Positions 14,268-20,282 of a stretch of DNA of 20,282 bases are shown piece after piece. Under the pieces are notes generated by a model. It did not search any database. It worked only from the letters and a program-made list of their open reading frames with translations, and was not told where the DNA came from. Made by a program: the position numbers and the translations under genes. Source of the DNA: Deinococcus cellulosilyticus NBRC 106333 = KACC 11606 (GTDB lineage: Bacteria; Deinococcota; Deinococci; Deinococcales; Deinococcaceae); the NCBI RefSeq assembly GCF_007990775.1, contig NZ_BJXB01000051.1:1-20282 (forward strand), in the 5' to 3' direction. Positions within the stretch are counted from its first letter, which is position 1; each line of letters begins with the position of its first letter.

Positions 14268-14561
14268 ACTTTCTGCATTGCGAGTGAATTTTACGTATGG
14301 CACGAGTTTTCCTTGAAATATCTCCTGTGTCAAAACCCATGCCACAATCAAACCGCCAGAATCCCATACGTTTTTGTCAGTCTTAGAATCTGAATTTTGC
14401 TTTATCACACGGTATTTCTAAAAATAAAGCCGAAAGGGAAAATGAAAAGCGGTTGGGATATTATTTGTCTAGGACGCCATATTTCTCTGTTTATCCAAAA
14501 CACCTTTAACAATGGGACAACCCCTAATCTGGTCTGCAAGAGGACCATTACACTGAAGAAC
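14268..14561. other. A+T-rich spacer between recombinase and helical gene
   Basis: Contains the second direct repeat and an A+T-rich stretch (14380-14580). The frame of the following gene is open through part of it, but composition there is unlike coding DNA of the neighbours. A promoter for the next gene is likely here; I cannot place one with confidence. Confidence 0.4.
14339..14351 (+). repeat. 13-bp direct repeat after the serine recombinase
   Basis: ATGCCACAATCAA, second copy of 13630-13642, 72 bases past the recombinase stop. Confidence 0.6.
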
Positions 14562-15377
14562 ATGACCAGAGAAAATGCAGATTCACTTGAAATGATTTTC
14601 GCCGTTTTCATTGGTGTTCTGGAGTTGCAACGCCTCGCAGAACGCGAATTCCAGAAAACACGTTCCTTCTCTGCAGATGCCGTGGAATTCCAGACCCAGG
14701 CCACCCAGGAACGCAAGCACCTGATGGACCGCCTCGCCGAGCGCATCCAGCGCCCCCTGAGCATCGATGAGACGGCACAACTTGAGGAAATCGGGGACCG
14801 CCTCGGAGCCGCATGGCACGGGTACCTGTATGTCCGGCAGACCACCGAGCAGCTGATCAAACCCCTCCGGGAAAGCCCGGAAACCCTGAAATCCGCAGAA
14901 CCAGACCCCATCAGCGACTGGCGGGTGTACATTGACGAATCGGGAGCCCACAAAGACCTGCTGTTCCTGGTGGAGCACCACAAACGTGAACTGAAGGCGG
15001 CCCTCCTGCAGATCGCGGCCACCAAACCCCTGCCGAAAGCCAAAAGCAAAAGCAGCGGCAAAGTCTACCGCAGCTGGAAGCACCTGCACGTGATGGTGCA
15101 AAAAGCCCACCTCTTTGACCGCCTGCTCGGCGAGAACTCCAGCAAACCCGAACTGGAGAACCTCCTCCGGGAACTCGACAAACTCAATGACCCCCAGCTG
15201 AGCACCGTGGTGGCCATGCGCAAAGCCATGGTGCTGCTGGAATTGGAGTGTCCCCAGCAGGCCCTGGACATTCTGGAATAACACCCCAACAGTTCACTGT
15301 ACCGGGGCCTCAAAGGGCAAGCCCTGGTGAAATTGGGAAGATTGCACGAAGCCAAAGACTGGCTGGGACTGCAATGA
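14562..15377 (+). pseudogene. Helical/TPR-like protein, shortened by an in-frame TAA
   Basis: Family not recognised. From ATG 14562 the frame runs 239 residues to TAA at 15279-15281. After that stop the same frame continues 31 more residues to TGA at 15375-15377, and these look like the rest of a TPR hairpin (SLYRGLKGQALVKLGRLHEA), directly continuing VLLELECPQQALDILE. So a single-base nonsense change probably removed the last repeat. The N-terminal two thirds are long charged helices (FQKTRSFSADAVEFQTQATQ). No signal peptide or membrane segment. Start choice is uncertain: the frame is open back to 14397, but the G+C-rich, coding-like part begins near 14590, and GAAG precedes 14562. It is convergent with the paralog array and may belong to it functionally. 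Confidence 0.55.
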
Positions 15378-15447
15378 AATCCCTGTGGATGGCGTGCAGA
15401 TCGCAGCCGTGCAAAACAGACCCCAGCTCATCCACCCCTGAAAGGAA

Positions 15448-15461
15448 GAGCGCAGGCGCTC
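15448..15461 (-). terminator. Terminator of the eight-gene array
   Basis: GAGCGC-AG-GCGCTC is a perfect 6-bp stem overlapping the stop codon of the last gene, followed on the minus strand by TTCCTTTC. The tail resembles that of the hairpin at 2091-2110. Confidence 0.6.
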
Positions 15462-15873
15462 AAGGTTTCGGGTCGTTTTCAGCAGGAGAAGGAATCACCT
15501 GCTGATTGTTGTTGCCCTGCTGTAAGTACACCGTCTTCATGTAGATGTTCACCACCCGCTGAGAGAAGTGCACCGTCCTCAAATCGGGAAACTCAATGGC
15601 CTGCTCCGCCTCCTTGAGCCCTTCATGGGTGATGCAGTAGGTTTCGGGAGAGGGTCGTTCCTTGCGCAGCAGCAACCCCTCATGCTCCAGGTATTCCAGG
15701 GCATCACAAATGGGCCTGTGTTCCGTCTCAGGAAATTTCTGGTATACAGCATGGATGGTCACCGGAGGCTGCCGGTGCTTTTCTTTCAGGTCGTAAAAGT
15801 GCATCAGCAAAGCCAGACGCAATTTCTGTTTGCGTTCCAGTTCACTTAAGTTCAGGTCTGCCGGATTACTCAT
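15460..15873 (-). CDS. Array paralog A4: winged-helix protein with C-terminal QQG motif
   Basis: 137 aa, last gene of the array. Basic helix ELERKQKLRLALLMHFYDL (residues 11-29), then a winged-helix core (ICDALEYLEHEGLLLRKER; wing ending YCITHEGLKEAEQAI). The motif block is at residues 112-124 (MKTVYLQQGNNNQ), and the protein ends 13 residues later. The final T of the motif is replaced by Q. ATG 15873 is preferred over 15879 because GAGGGGG is 7 bases upstream. It overlaps the stop of the preceding gene by 8 bases. Function unknown; a DNA-binding or protein-interaction wHTH joined to an oligomerisation motif is the simplest reading. Confidence 0.85.
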   Translation of the reverse strand: MSNPADLNLSELERKQKLRLALLMHFYDLKEKHRQPPVTIHAVYQKFPETEHRPICDALEYLEHEGLLLRKERPSPETYCITHEGLKEAEQAIEFPDLRTVHFSQRVVNIYMKTVYLQQGNNNQQVIPSPAENDPKP

Positions 15874-16267
15874 CCTCATTCCCCCTCGGGCGCTCATCAA
15901 CAAGCAAAGTGTTCTGGTTGCCCTGCTGCATCTTCACCTCACCATAAAAATGGTTCACCACCTGAGGGGAGAAATGCAGGGTGCCTTCTTTGGGACGTCG
16001 GTGCGCTGCCTCAATCTCCACCACACCCAGGTGACTCAGGGTGACCAACATGAAGCCCTCTCCCCGATCACCCATTTTGCGGATCAGGTTTTCTCCCTTC
16101 AGGTACTCCACGGCCCGAATCAGGTCAGGGGCAGCCATGGCATGCTTTTCCATGAAAGTCCAGGTTTCCACGGCCTTCTCCCCTTTGACTTCCACCTGCT
16201 GGTAGATGTACTCCAGCAAAAGCAAGCGCTCCGCTTGCCGTTTCAAAATGTGGTCACTCAGATCCAT
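15866..16267 (-). CDS. Array paralog A3: winged-helix protein with C-terminal QQG motif
   Basis: 133 aa. N-terminal helix HILKRQAERLLLLEYIYQQ, wHTH core DLIRAVEYLKGENLIRKMG with wing strand VTLSHLGVVEIEAAHR, then LHFSPQVVNHFYGEVKMQQG and NQNT (motif at residues 108-120), and 13 more residues. Its start overlaps the stop of the upstream long paralog by 14 bases, the same overlap as at two other junctions. Nearest relatives in the window are A2 and A4 (shared T-x-HF-x-x-x-V-x-N). Confidence 0.87.
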   Translation of the reverse strand: MDLSDHILKRQAERLLLLEYIYQQVEVKGEKAVETWTFMEKHAMAAPDLIRAVEYLKGENLIRKMGDRGEGFMLVTLSHLGVVEIEAAHRRPKEGTLHFSPQVVNHFYGEVKMQQGNQNTLLVDERPRGNEDE

Positions 16268-16877
16268 CTGTCATGCCCTCCGGCAATTCAACCCCAGCCA
16301 CCCGGGCAATGCCGATGAGGTTCATCAGAATGCCCTTCGCTCCTTCAGTGAGTGCCTTGATTTCATTGAAAGCCGCCTGAAACCTTGAAGGCTTCACTTT
16401 CCCGCTCTGGATATCCTCTTCAATGTCCGCCACCTGCTCCAGTGCCTTCTCCCGTTTCCCGTCCGGCAGATTCTGCAGGGCACCCCTCAGGGAAGCCAGC
16501 AAAGCAGGCAGGTCCTGACCCTGCACCCCCTGGTGGATGGTCATGGTGTTGTGGTCCCCAAACTGCACATTCCCCACAGCTGCATTGAAATTGTTGACGA
16601 ACTGGTGACCACCCTGCGCAGCGGCGGGCGGAGCGAGGTGCTGCTGGCCACGCCGGGTGATGTGTGCCATCAGGCCATCAAAGCTGCTGCCCGTGGTGTC
16701 CACCAGTCCATCCGATGCCAGTGCCTCAATGGCCCCTTCGACTTCCTCTTTGCTGTAGCCCAGGGCAGCAGCAATCTCTTCCGCAGAAAGGGTGCTTTCA
16801 AAACGGGTGTCGGTGTGCTCCCCAAGGTGGGCCAGAACCTTGTGCTGCAATGCCAGTTGGTCTTCATTTTTTCCCAT
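16254..16877 (-). CDS. Array paralog B3: winged helix, RHIM-like motif, C-terminal helical domain
   Basis: 207 aa from ATG 16877, with AGGAG about 9 bases upstream; longer readings from 17054 lie inside the previous gene and are not homologous. Residues 8-82 are the wHTH (LALQHKVLAHLGEHTDT, LSAEEIAAALGYSKEEVEGA, LMAHITRRGQQHL). Residues 94-116 hold VNNFNAAVGNVQFGDHNTM, with the core V-Q-F-G-D-H-N, the copy closest to mammalian RHIM sequences. Residues 123-200 are a helical domain (LLASLRGALQNLPDGKREKA, VADIEEDIQSGKVKPSRF) shared with B1 and B2. Similar helical tails follow 'G-N-x-N-T' segments in many actinobacterial proteins of unknown function. It overlaps both neighbours by 14 bases. Confidence 0.87.
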   Translation of the reverse strand: MGKNEDQLALQHKVLAHLGEHTDTRFESTLSAEEIAAALGYSKEEVEGAIEALASDGLVDTTGSSFDGLMAHITRRGQQHLAPPAAAQGGHQFVNNFNAAVGNVQFGDHNTMTIHQGVQGQDLPALLASLRGALQNLPDGKREKALEQVADIEEDIQSGKVKPSRFQAAFNEIKALTEGAKGILMNLIGIARVAGVELPEGMTDGSE

Positions 16878-17307
16878 GGTTGTCTGCTCCTTCTGAAGTC
16901 TCAGGAACGCTGTGGATGCCTGGAGTGGTGTTGAATGCCTGGGTGTGGTTTGTGCCCTGCTGAAGGTAGGCCGAACCGTAAAAGACATTCGTGACTGAGC
17001 CCATGAAATGCTGGGTGCGGAACCCAGGGAACTGAAGGGCTGTCTCAACTTCACTCACTCCCATGTGGGTGAGACGCACCATGGATTCAGTTCCTTGCAA
17101 CGTGATCAATTTTTGCTCCTGCAAATACAACAAACACCGGGTCAACTGCTGATATGACAGCTGATGGTCAGGCAAAAAGGCGCAATCATCCAGCTCTTTT
17201 CTGAGAACGGAACCCCGGTCCTTCAGCTCTGTCTGCTCGTAAACGAAGCTCAGGATGGCCAGGCGTTCCTTCTGCTTGCGTTCGATGTCCTCAAGGTTGA
17301 TTCCCAC
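16864..17307 (-). CDS. Array paralog A2: winged-helix protein with C-terminal QQG motif
   Basis: 147 aa. Helix DIERKQKERLAILSFVYEQT (residues 7-26), wHTH with LTRCLLYLQEQKLITLQG and wing VRLTHMGVSEVETAL, then FRTQHFMGSVTNVFYGSAYL and the motif QQGTNHT (residues 110-122 overall). The 25-residue tail looks disordered. GTG start with AGGAGG 4 bases upstream, 22 bases after the preceding stop. Confidence 0.87.
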   Translation of the reverse strand: MGINLEDIERKQKERLAILSFVYEQTELKDRGSVLRKELDDCAFLPDHQLSYQQLTRCLLYLQEQKLITLQGTESMVRLTHMGVSEVETALQFPGFRTQHFMGSVTNVFYGSAYLQQGTNHTQAFNTTPGIHSVPETSEGADNHGKK

Positions 17308-17329
17308 AACACCTCCTCAGTGAGGCCGA

Positions 17330-17956
17330 TCACTCCGGAAATCCCACCTGGAATGCTTCATAAAACGCCTGCAGCTGCTGGTGAAGTGCTGAGCCAGGAT
17401 CGCTGGTGTTCACCACTTCCTGAAGTTGAGCCTTCAAAAGGTGGTGTTTTGGCCTTGCCATGCCCAGCAGTTCCTCAAGTGTGCTGACTGCTTCTGTAAC
17501 CGGTTGCTTCTGAGCTTCATCAGGGTGCCTGGACAGCAGACCCTGAAGCTGAATCCACCACTCAGGAAAGGGCTGCCCCATCTTCTGGTGCACCTCCATG
17601 GTGTTCCCATTCCCTTGTTGAAGGTATCCATCTCCGGCGATGTGGTTGATCACCACCGTGGGAATGAAGTTCCGGGCAAACTGGTTTCCCATTACAAAAT
17701 TCTCCAGCTCATCGATCCCACAGCGGGTCAATTTGGCTTGCAGAAAACGAAAATCCACGTTGTCCACTTCTGTATCTTGCATGTCCTCCAGCATCCTCAG
17801 CACATCATTTCTGGTGAGGTTGTAGGGAGGATGGATGCCAATTTCGTAGGCCACCTGCTGATTGGCAACCTTGGTTTGCTGGTAGATGTCGGCCAGCACC
17901 AGCATGCGTTTGCGTTGCTGCTCCCCGACCTGGGTTTTGCTTGGAAACATGCCCAT
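17330..17956 (-). CDS. Array paralog C: hybrid with short-type N-terminus and long C-terminal tail
   Basis: 208 aa. The N-terminus is of the short (A) type: QQRKRMLVLADIYQQTKV, then LRMLEDMQDTEVDNVDF and LTRCGIDELENFVMG. The motif at residues 107-119 is AGDGYLQQGNGNT. It continues with about 90 residues of helix (WWIQLQGLLSRHPDEAQKQP, VSTLEELLGMARPKHHL), recalling but not clearly matching the B-type tail. ATG 17956 directly follows the TGA of the upstream gene; a second ATG two codons later is also possible. Confidence 0.85.
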   Translation of the reverse strand: MGMFPSKTQVGEQQRKRMLVLADIYQQTKVANQQVAYEIGIHPPYNLTRNDVLRMLEDMQDTEVDNVDFRFLQAKLTRCGIDELENFVMGNQFARNFIPTVVINHIAGDGYLQQGNGNTMEVHQKMGQPFPEWWIQLQGLLSRHPDEAQKQPVTEAVSTLEELLGMARPKHHLLKAQLQEVVNTSDPGSALHQQLQAFYEAFQVGFPE

Positions 17957-18559
17957 TCACATCCCAGGCAGCTGGAAGTTATAGGCCTGAGCGATCTGCA
18001 CCACGTCCGCATAGAAGGCGGTTCCAGCCACTGCAAACGCAAACAGGTTGCGCACCACATTCTTGATGGCAGTGGGGCGAGGATTTTCGGACCCAAAGAG
18101 GATTTCCAGTTCCTCAATCTGCTCCTGGGCCTCCCCACGGTGTTCAGCAGGCACCTCATGCAGGGAGGCTTTCAGGCCCTGGACGAGTTTCAGGACATCC
18201 GCAGCCTGAAGGCCAGTGTTGTGGGTGACGTACATGGTTTGATGGCTCCCTTGCTGCAGGTGCACCGTACCATTCATGGTGTTGTGGAAATGCATCCCAC
18301 CAGCCGCAGGGGTTTCCCCAGAGAGGAAGTCTTTCCCAGCAGCAGTGATGCGCGCTTTGGGATGGCCGAGGCCGCTGGCATTGGTGTTGACGTATCCGCG
18401 CTCCTTGAGGCTCTTGAAGGCCGTTCTGACTTCATCCACCGTCAACTCCAGGGCCTCTGCCACGTCGGTGTCAGCTGCAGAGGTGCTGCTGTCGGTGTTC
18501 TCATTCAGAAATTCCAGCACACGGCGTTCAATGTTCTTTCGATTGTCTGCATTGCTCAT
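17957..18559 (-). CDS. Array paralog B2: winged helix, QQG motif, C-terminal helical domain
   Basis: 200 aa. wHTH at residues 8-80 (NIERRVLEFLNENTD, VAEALELTVDEVRTAFKSL, ARITAAGKDFL). Motif at 89-110 (MHFHNTMNGTVHLQQGSHQT). Helical tail at 118-198 (LKLVQGLKASLHEVPAEHRG, EQIEELEILFGSENPRP), with a hydrophobic helix FAFAVAGTAFYADVVQI that could be buried or membrane-seeking. ATGA overlap with the upstream stop; GGAG 9 bases before ATG. Confidence 0.88.
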   Translation of the reverse strand: MSNADNRKNIERRVLEFLNENTDSSTSAADTDVAEALELTVDEVRTAFKSLKERGYVNTNASGLGHPKARITAAGKDFLSGETPAAGGMHFHNTMNGTVHLQQGSHQTMYVTHNTGLQAADVLKLVQGLKASLHEVPAEHRGEAQEQIEELEILFGSENPRPTAIKNVVRNLFAFAVAGTAFYADVVQIAQAYNFQLPGM

Positions 18560-18984
18560 GGTTTCAACTCCTCTGGTTTTGGTTCGGTCTGGGTGACGCT
18601 CAGGGTGTTGTGGTTCCCCTGCTGCACGAAAGTCTGTCCATAAAAATACTGGTGGTTCACGCTGGCTGTGAGGGGCTCATTGCCCTGATCGGGTTGCAAA
18701 ATGAGCTGCTCCATTTTTTTGATGCCCTCGTGAGTGATACGGTATTTGTCCCCTTCGGGTTGCCCCTGACCCGGGAAGATGCCTGACTTCGAGGTGATCA
18801 GCCCTTCCCTGTACAGGTATTTCAGCGCCTGGGCCACTTCCAAACCATTCAAAGGGAGGATTTTGCGCAGTGTGGCCACACTCAGGCCATCTCCGTTGTG
18901 CTCCTCGCAGTCCAGATGGATGAAATACAGGATCTGGCGGCGGTGTTTTTGTTTCTTTAGCATCCACACCTCATCCAGGCCCAT
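18556..18984 (-). CDS. Array paralog A1: winged-helix protein with C-terminal QQG motif
   Basis: 142 aa from ATG 18984, chosen for GGAGG 7 bases upstream; longer readings lie in the preceding gene. LKKQKHRRQILYFIHL, wHTH with VAQALKYLYREGLITSKSG and wing YRITHEGIKKMEQLIL, then VNHQYFYGQTFVQQGNHNT (motif at residues 115-127) and 15 more residues. It overlaps the upstream gene by 14 bases. Confidence 0.88.
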   Translation of the reverse strand: MGLDEVWMLKKQKHRRQILYFIHLDCEEHNGDGLSVATLRKILPLNGLEVAQALKYLYREGLITSKSGIFPGQGQPEGDKYRITHEGIKKMEQLILQPDQGNEPLTASVNHQYFYGQTFVQQGNHNTLSVTQTEPKPEELKP

Positions 18985-19600
18985 GCTGAACCTCCGGGAA
19001 GGAAATTCCACACTGCCGGGCCACTTCTGCCACACGCTTCCACACTTCAGGGTCATTGCCGGACAGGGTGAGCAGGGCCGTCAGGCTGGCCAGGATCCGA
19101 GAGGCCTTTGCGGTGGGTGAGGAGAGTTCTTCCTGCAGGTCCCGCACCTGATCTCCGGCCTGCTTTCGCACGTCTGGAGGGGAATCCTGAAAGGCCAGAA
19201 GCAACCGCAAGGCAGCGCCCTGGGTGGTCAGGGGTGTGATTTGCTGCAGGGTGTTGTTGGAGCCTTGCTGCAAGGCATGGACGTTGCCCAGAACCTGAGT
19301 GATGAACATCTGGCTGGTTGGTGCAGGTCCATGCTGGATGAAATCCTGTCCTGCGGCAGTGATGTGGGCCGCCACCCCGCCATAATTGCTCCTTGGAACC
19401 TTCACATGTCCTTTTTCAACCAGGGCCATCAATGCGGAACGCACCCCTTCAGGATCCAGCCCGAGTGCTTCGGCAATCTGGAAGTTGGATTTCATGGTCT
19501 GGTTGCTGGTGCCCGTGTGTTCAGCGAGGTGCTGCAGGATCCGATGTTGATCCCTCAGGCGGTCATCAAGGGAAGGCAGGGGGTGTTCCGGGTCAGTCAT
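18971..19600 (-). CDS. Array paralog B1: winged helix, QQG motif, C-terminal helical domain
   Basis: 209 aa from ATG 19600. In-frame ATGs at 19642 and 19654 lie inside the upstream gene and add nothing homologous. wHTH at residues 15-90 (LRDQHRILQHLAEHTGT, FQIAEALGLDPEGVRSALMA, AHITAAGQDFI). Motif at 100-118 (ITQVLGNVHALQQGSNNT), one residue longer between V and QQG than in its sisters. Helical tail at 128-205 (LRLLLAFQDSPPDVRKQAGD, QVRDLQEELSSPTAKASRI). It starts 22 bases after the YaaC-like stop. Confidence 0.86.
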   Translation of the reverse strand: MTDPEHPLPSLDDRLRDQHRILQHLAEHTGTSNQTMKSNFQIAEALGLDPEGVRSALMALVEKGHVKVPRSNYGGVAAHITAAGQDFIQHGPAPTSQMFITQVLGNVHALQQGSNNTLQQITPLTTQGAALRLLLAFQDSPPDVRKQAGDQVRDLQEELSSPTAKASRILASLTALLTLSGNDPEVWKRVAEVARQCGISFPEVQHGPG

Positions 19601-19622
19601 GTGGTTTTGATAGCCCCTTTCT

Positions 19623-20282
19623 TTAATGAACCTGGACTTCATTGAACAGCGCAATCAGTTTGACGGGACGGCCTTCCAGGCGCTCCAGGACCATTTGCGG
19701 CACCACGCGACTGAACACGTGATGGTACTGGCGGATCAGCGAGAAGTAATCGTTGTATTCCCCTTCGGTGATTTCTCGCCACAGGCTGGGTCGGTAACGC
19801 ACGATGATGCTCAGGTGGTAGGTGAGCAGGAAGTGGACGGCCAGCATGTCCTTGACTTCGCCAAAGGGGGCGTCAAACCAGGAGGGGGGCACCAGTGCGG
19901 ATTGGTGGCTGGGGATTCTGGCCAAGCATGCTTCTTCGCTTTCACCCAGCACATAGCCTCGGATGGCGGGTCCGTCGTTGGTGCGCTGGATGATGTCCAG
20001 GGGCTGAAAGTAGTTTTGCATGGCCTTGCAGTCTTCAAGGGTCTGGTGGTAGGGGGAGGTCAGCAGGTAGCACAGACCCAGAGGGAAGGCGTCTGCGGCA
20101 TTAGGGTCTTCTGGTGGGTCCGGCAGGCTCTGGTTGCCGAATTTGGGTCCGCCCATGGGGCTTGCGGATTTCATCTCATAAGGGCTGCTTTTTGGGGGTT
20201 TCCCGGTGACGTTGAAGTACAGGTCAGCCAGTTCGGGGATGCAGGCCAACAGGTTGTCCAAGGTCAGGTGTTTGTCTTTGAT
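19623..20282 (-). CDS. YaaC-like protein (5' end outside window)
   Basis: At least 219 residues; the frame is open to the window edge, so the true start lies beyond it and the TTG at 20261 should not be taken as the start. The C-terminal part matches the YaaC pattern: LAVHFLLTYHLSIIVRYRPSLW followed by EGEYNDYFSLIRQY and a closing VVPQMVLERLEGRPVKLI (compare the Bacillus YaaC stretch with 'SRYQPLLW'). No transmembrane segment is obvious. YaaC has no settled function. As first visible gene it is 22 bases from the array and on the same strand, so probably shares its operon. Confidence 0.65.
   Translation of the reverse strand: MKDKHLTLDNLLACIPELADLYFNVTGKPPKSSPYEMKSASPMGGPKFGNQSLPDPPEDPNAADAFPLGLCYLLTSPYHQTLEDCKAMQNYFQPLDIIQRTNDGPAIRGYVLGESEEACLARIPSHQSALVPPSWFDAPFGEVKDMLAVHFLLTYHLSIIVRYRPSLWREITEGEYNDYFSLIRQYHHVFSRVVPQMVLERLEGRPVKLIALFNEVQVH

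Noticed and set aside
14925..14948. YIDESG motif in the helical gene, as in DUF3800 nuclease-like proteins
   Set aside because: In that family the motif is near the N-terminus and followed by beta strands; here it is mid-protein between charged helices with no other matching motif.
15460..19600. Repeated motif blocks as a possible CRISPR array
   Set aside because: The similarity is at protein level, spaced 300-700 bases apart, with no conserved nucleotide repeat and no cas genes.

Overview
The window looks like an accessory region of a moderate-G+C bacterium, most likely a Deinococcus-like member of Deinococcota. That is an inference from codon use, the style of the YD-repeat/Hint protein and the gene mix; no 16S or core marker is present. 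Nearly everything in it is mobile, toxic or conflict-related.

Region 1 (1-2110): a tyrosine integrase (minus strand, cut by the window's left edge) is divergent from a two-gene plus-strand module, an excisionase-like HTH protein followed without a gap by a PIN-domain protein. This looks like an addiction pair or element regulator behind an integrase. A hairpin at 2091-2110 closes the next region.

Region 2 (2118-10842, minus strand): one very large exported YD-repeat (Rhs-like) polymorphic toxin. It has a signal peptide, thousands of residues of YD repeats, a Pro/Asn/Gly-rich linker, a pre-toxin segment, a Hint self-cleaving domain and a 122-residue toxin tip resembling BECR-fold RNases. A small gene directly downstream is the candidate cognate immunity gene. 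The reading frame is broken once, at a run of eight C, so as read it encodes a 496-aa N-terminal piece plus a 2.2-kaa remainder. That could be phase variation, decay or sequencing error.

Region 3 (10970-13560): an IS1182-like insertion. A 19-bp perfect terminal inverted repeat, flanked by a 4-bp GAAC duplication, bounds 10974-13556. Inside are a DDE transposase and, unusually, an Imm11/DUF1629-like immunity gene as passenger. The insertion sits in the loop of an imperfect palindrome.

Region 4 (13561-15377, plus strand): a small serine recombinase flanked by 13-bp direct repeats, then a helical/TPR-like gene shortened by an in-frame TAA.

Region 5 (15448-20282, minus strand): the most striking part. 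A YaaC-like gene (running off the right edge) is followed by eight tightly packed paralogous small genes. All eight proteins share an N-terminal winged-helix domain and, at residues 95-125, a short motif of the form G-x-[VAYF]-x-[LVM]-Q-Q-G-[NST]-x-N-T. One copy reads GNVQFGDHNTM, very close to the RHIM amyloid core (I/V-Q-I/V-G-x-x-N) of necroptosis kinases. Four are short, ending soon after the motif. Three carry an added C-terminal helical domain, and one is a hybrid. The genes overlap by 4 to 14 bases and end at a hairpin terminator. I read this as a candidate amyloid-motif signalling or oligomerisation array; the function is not known.
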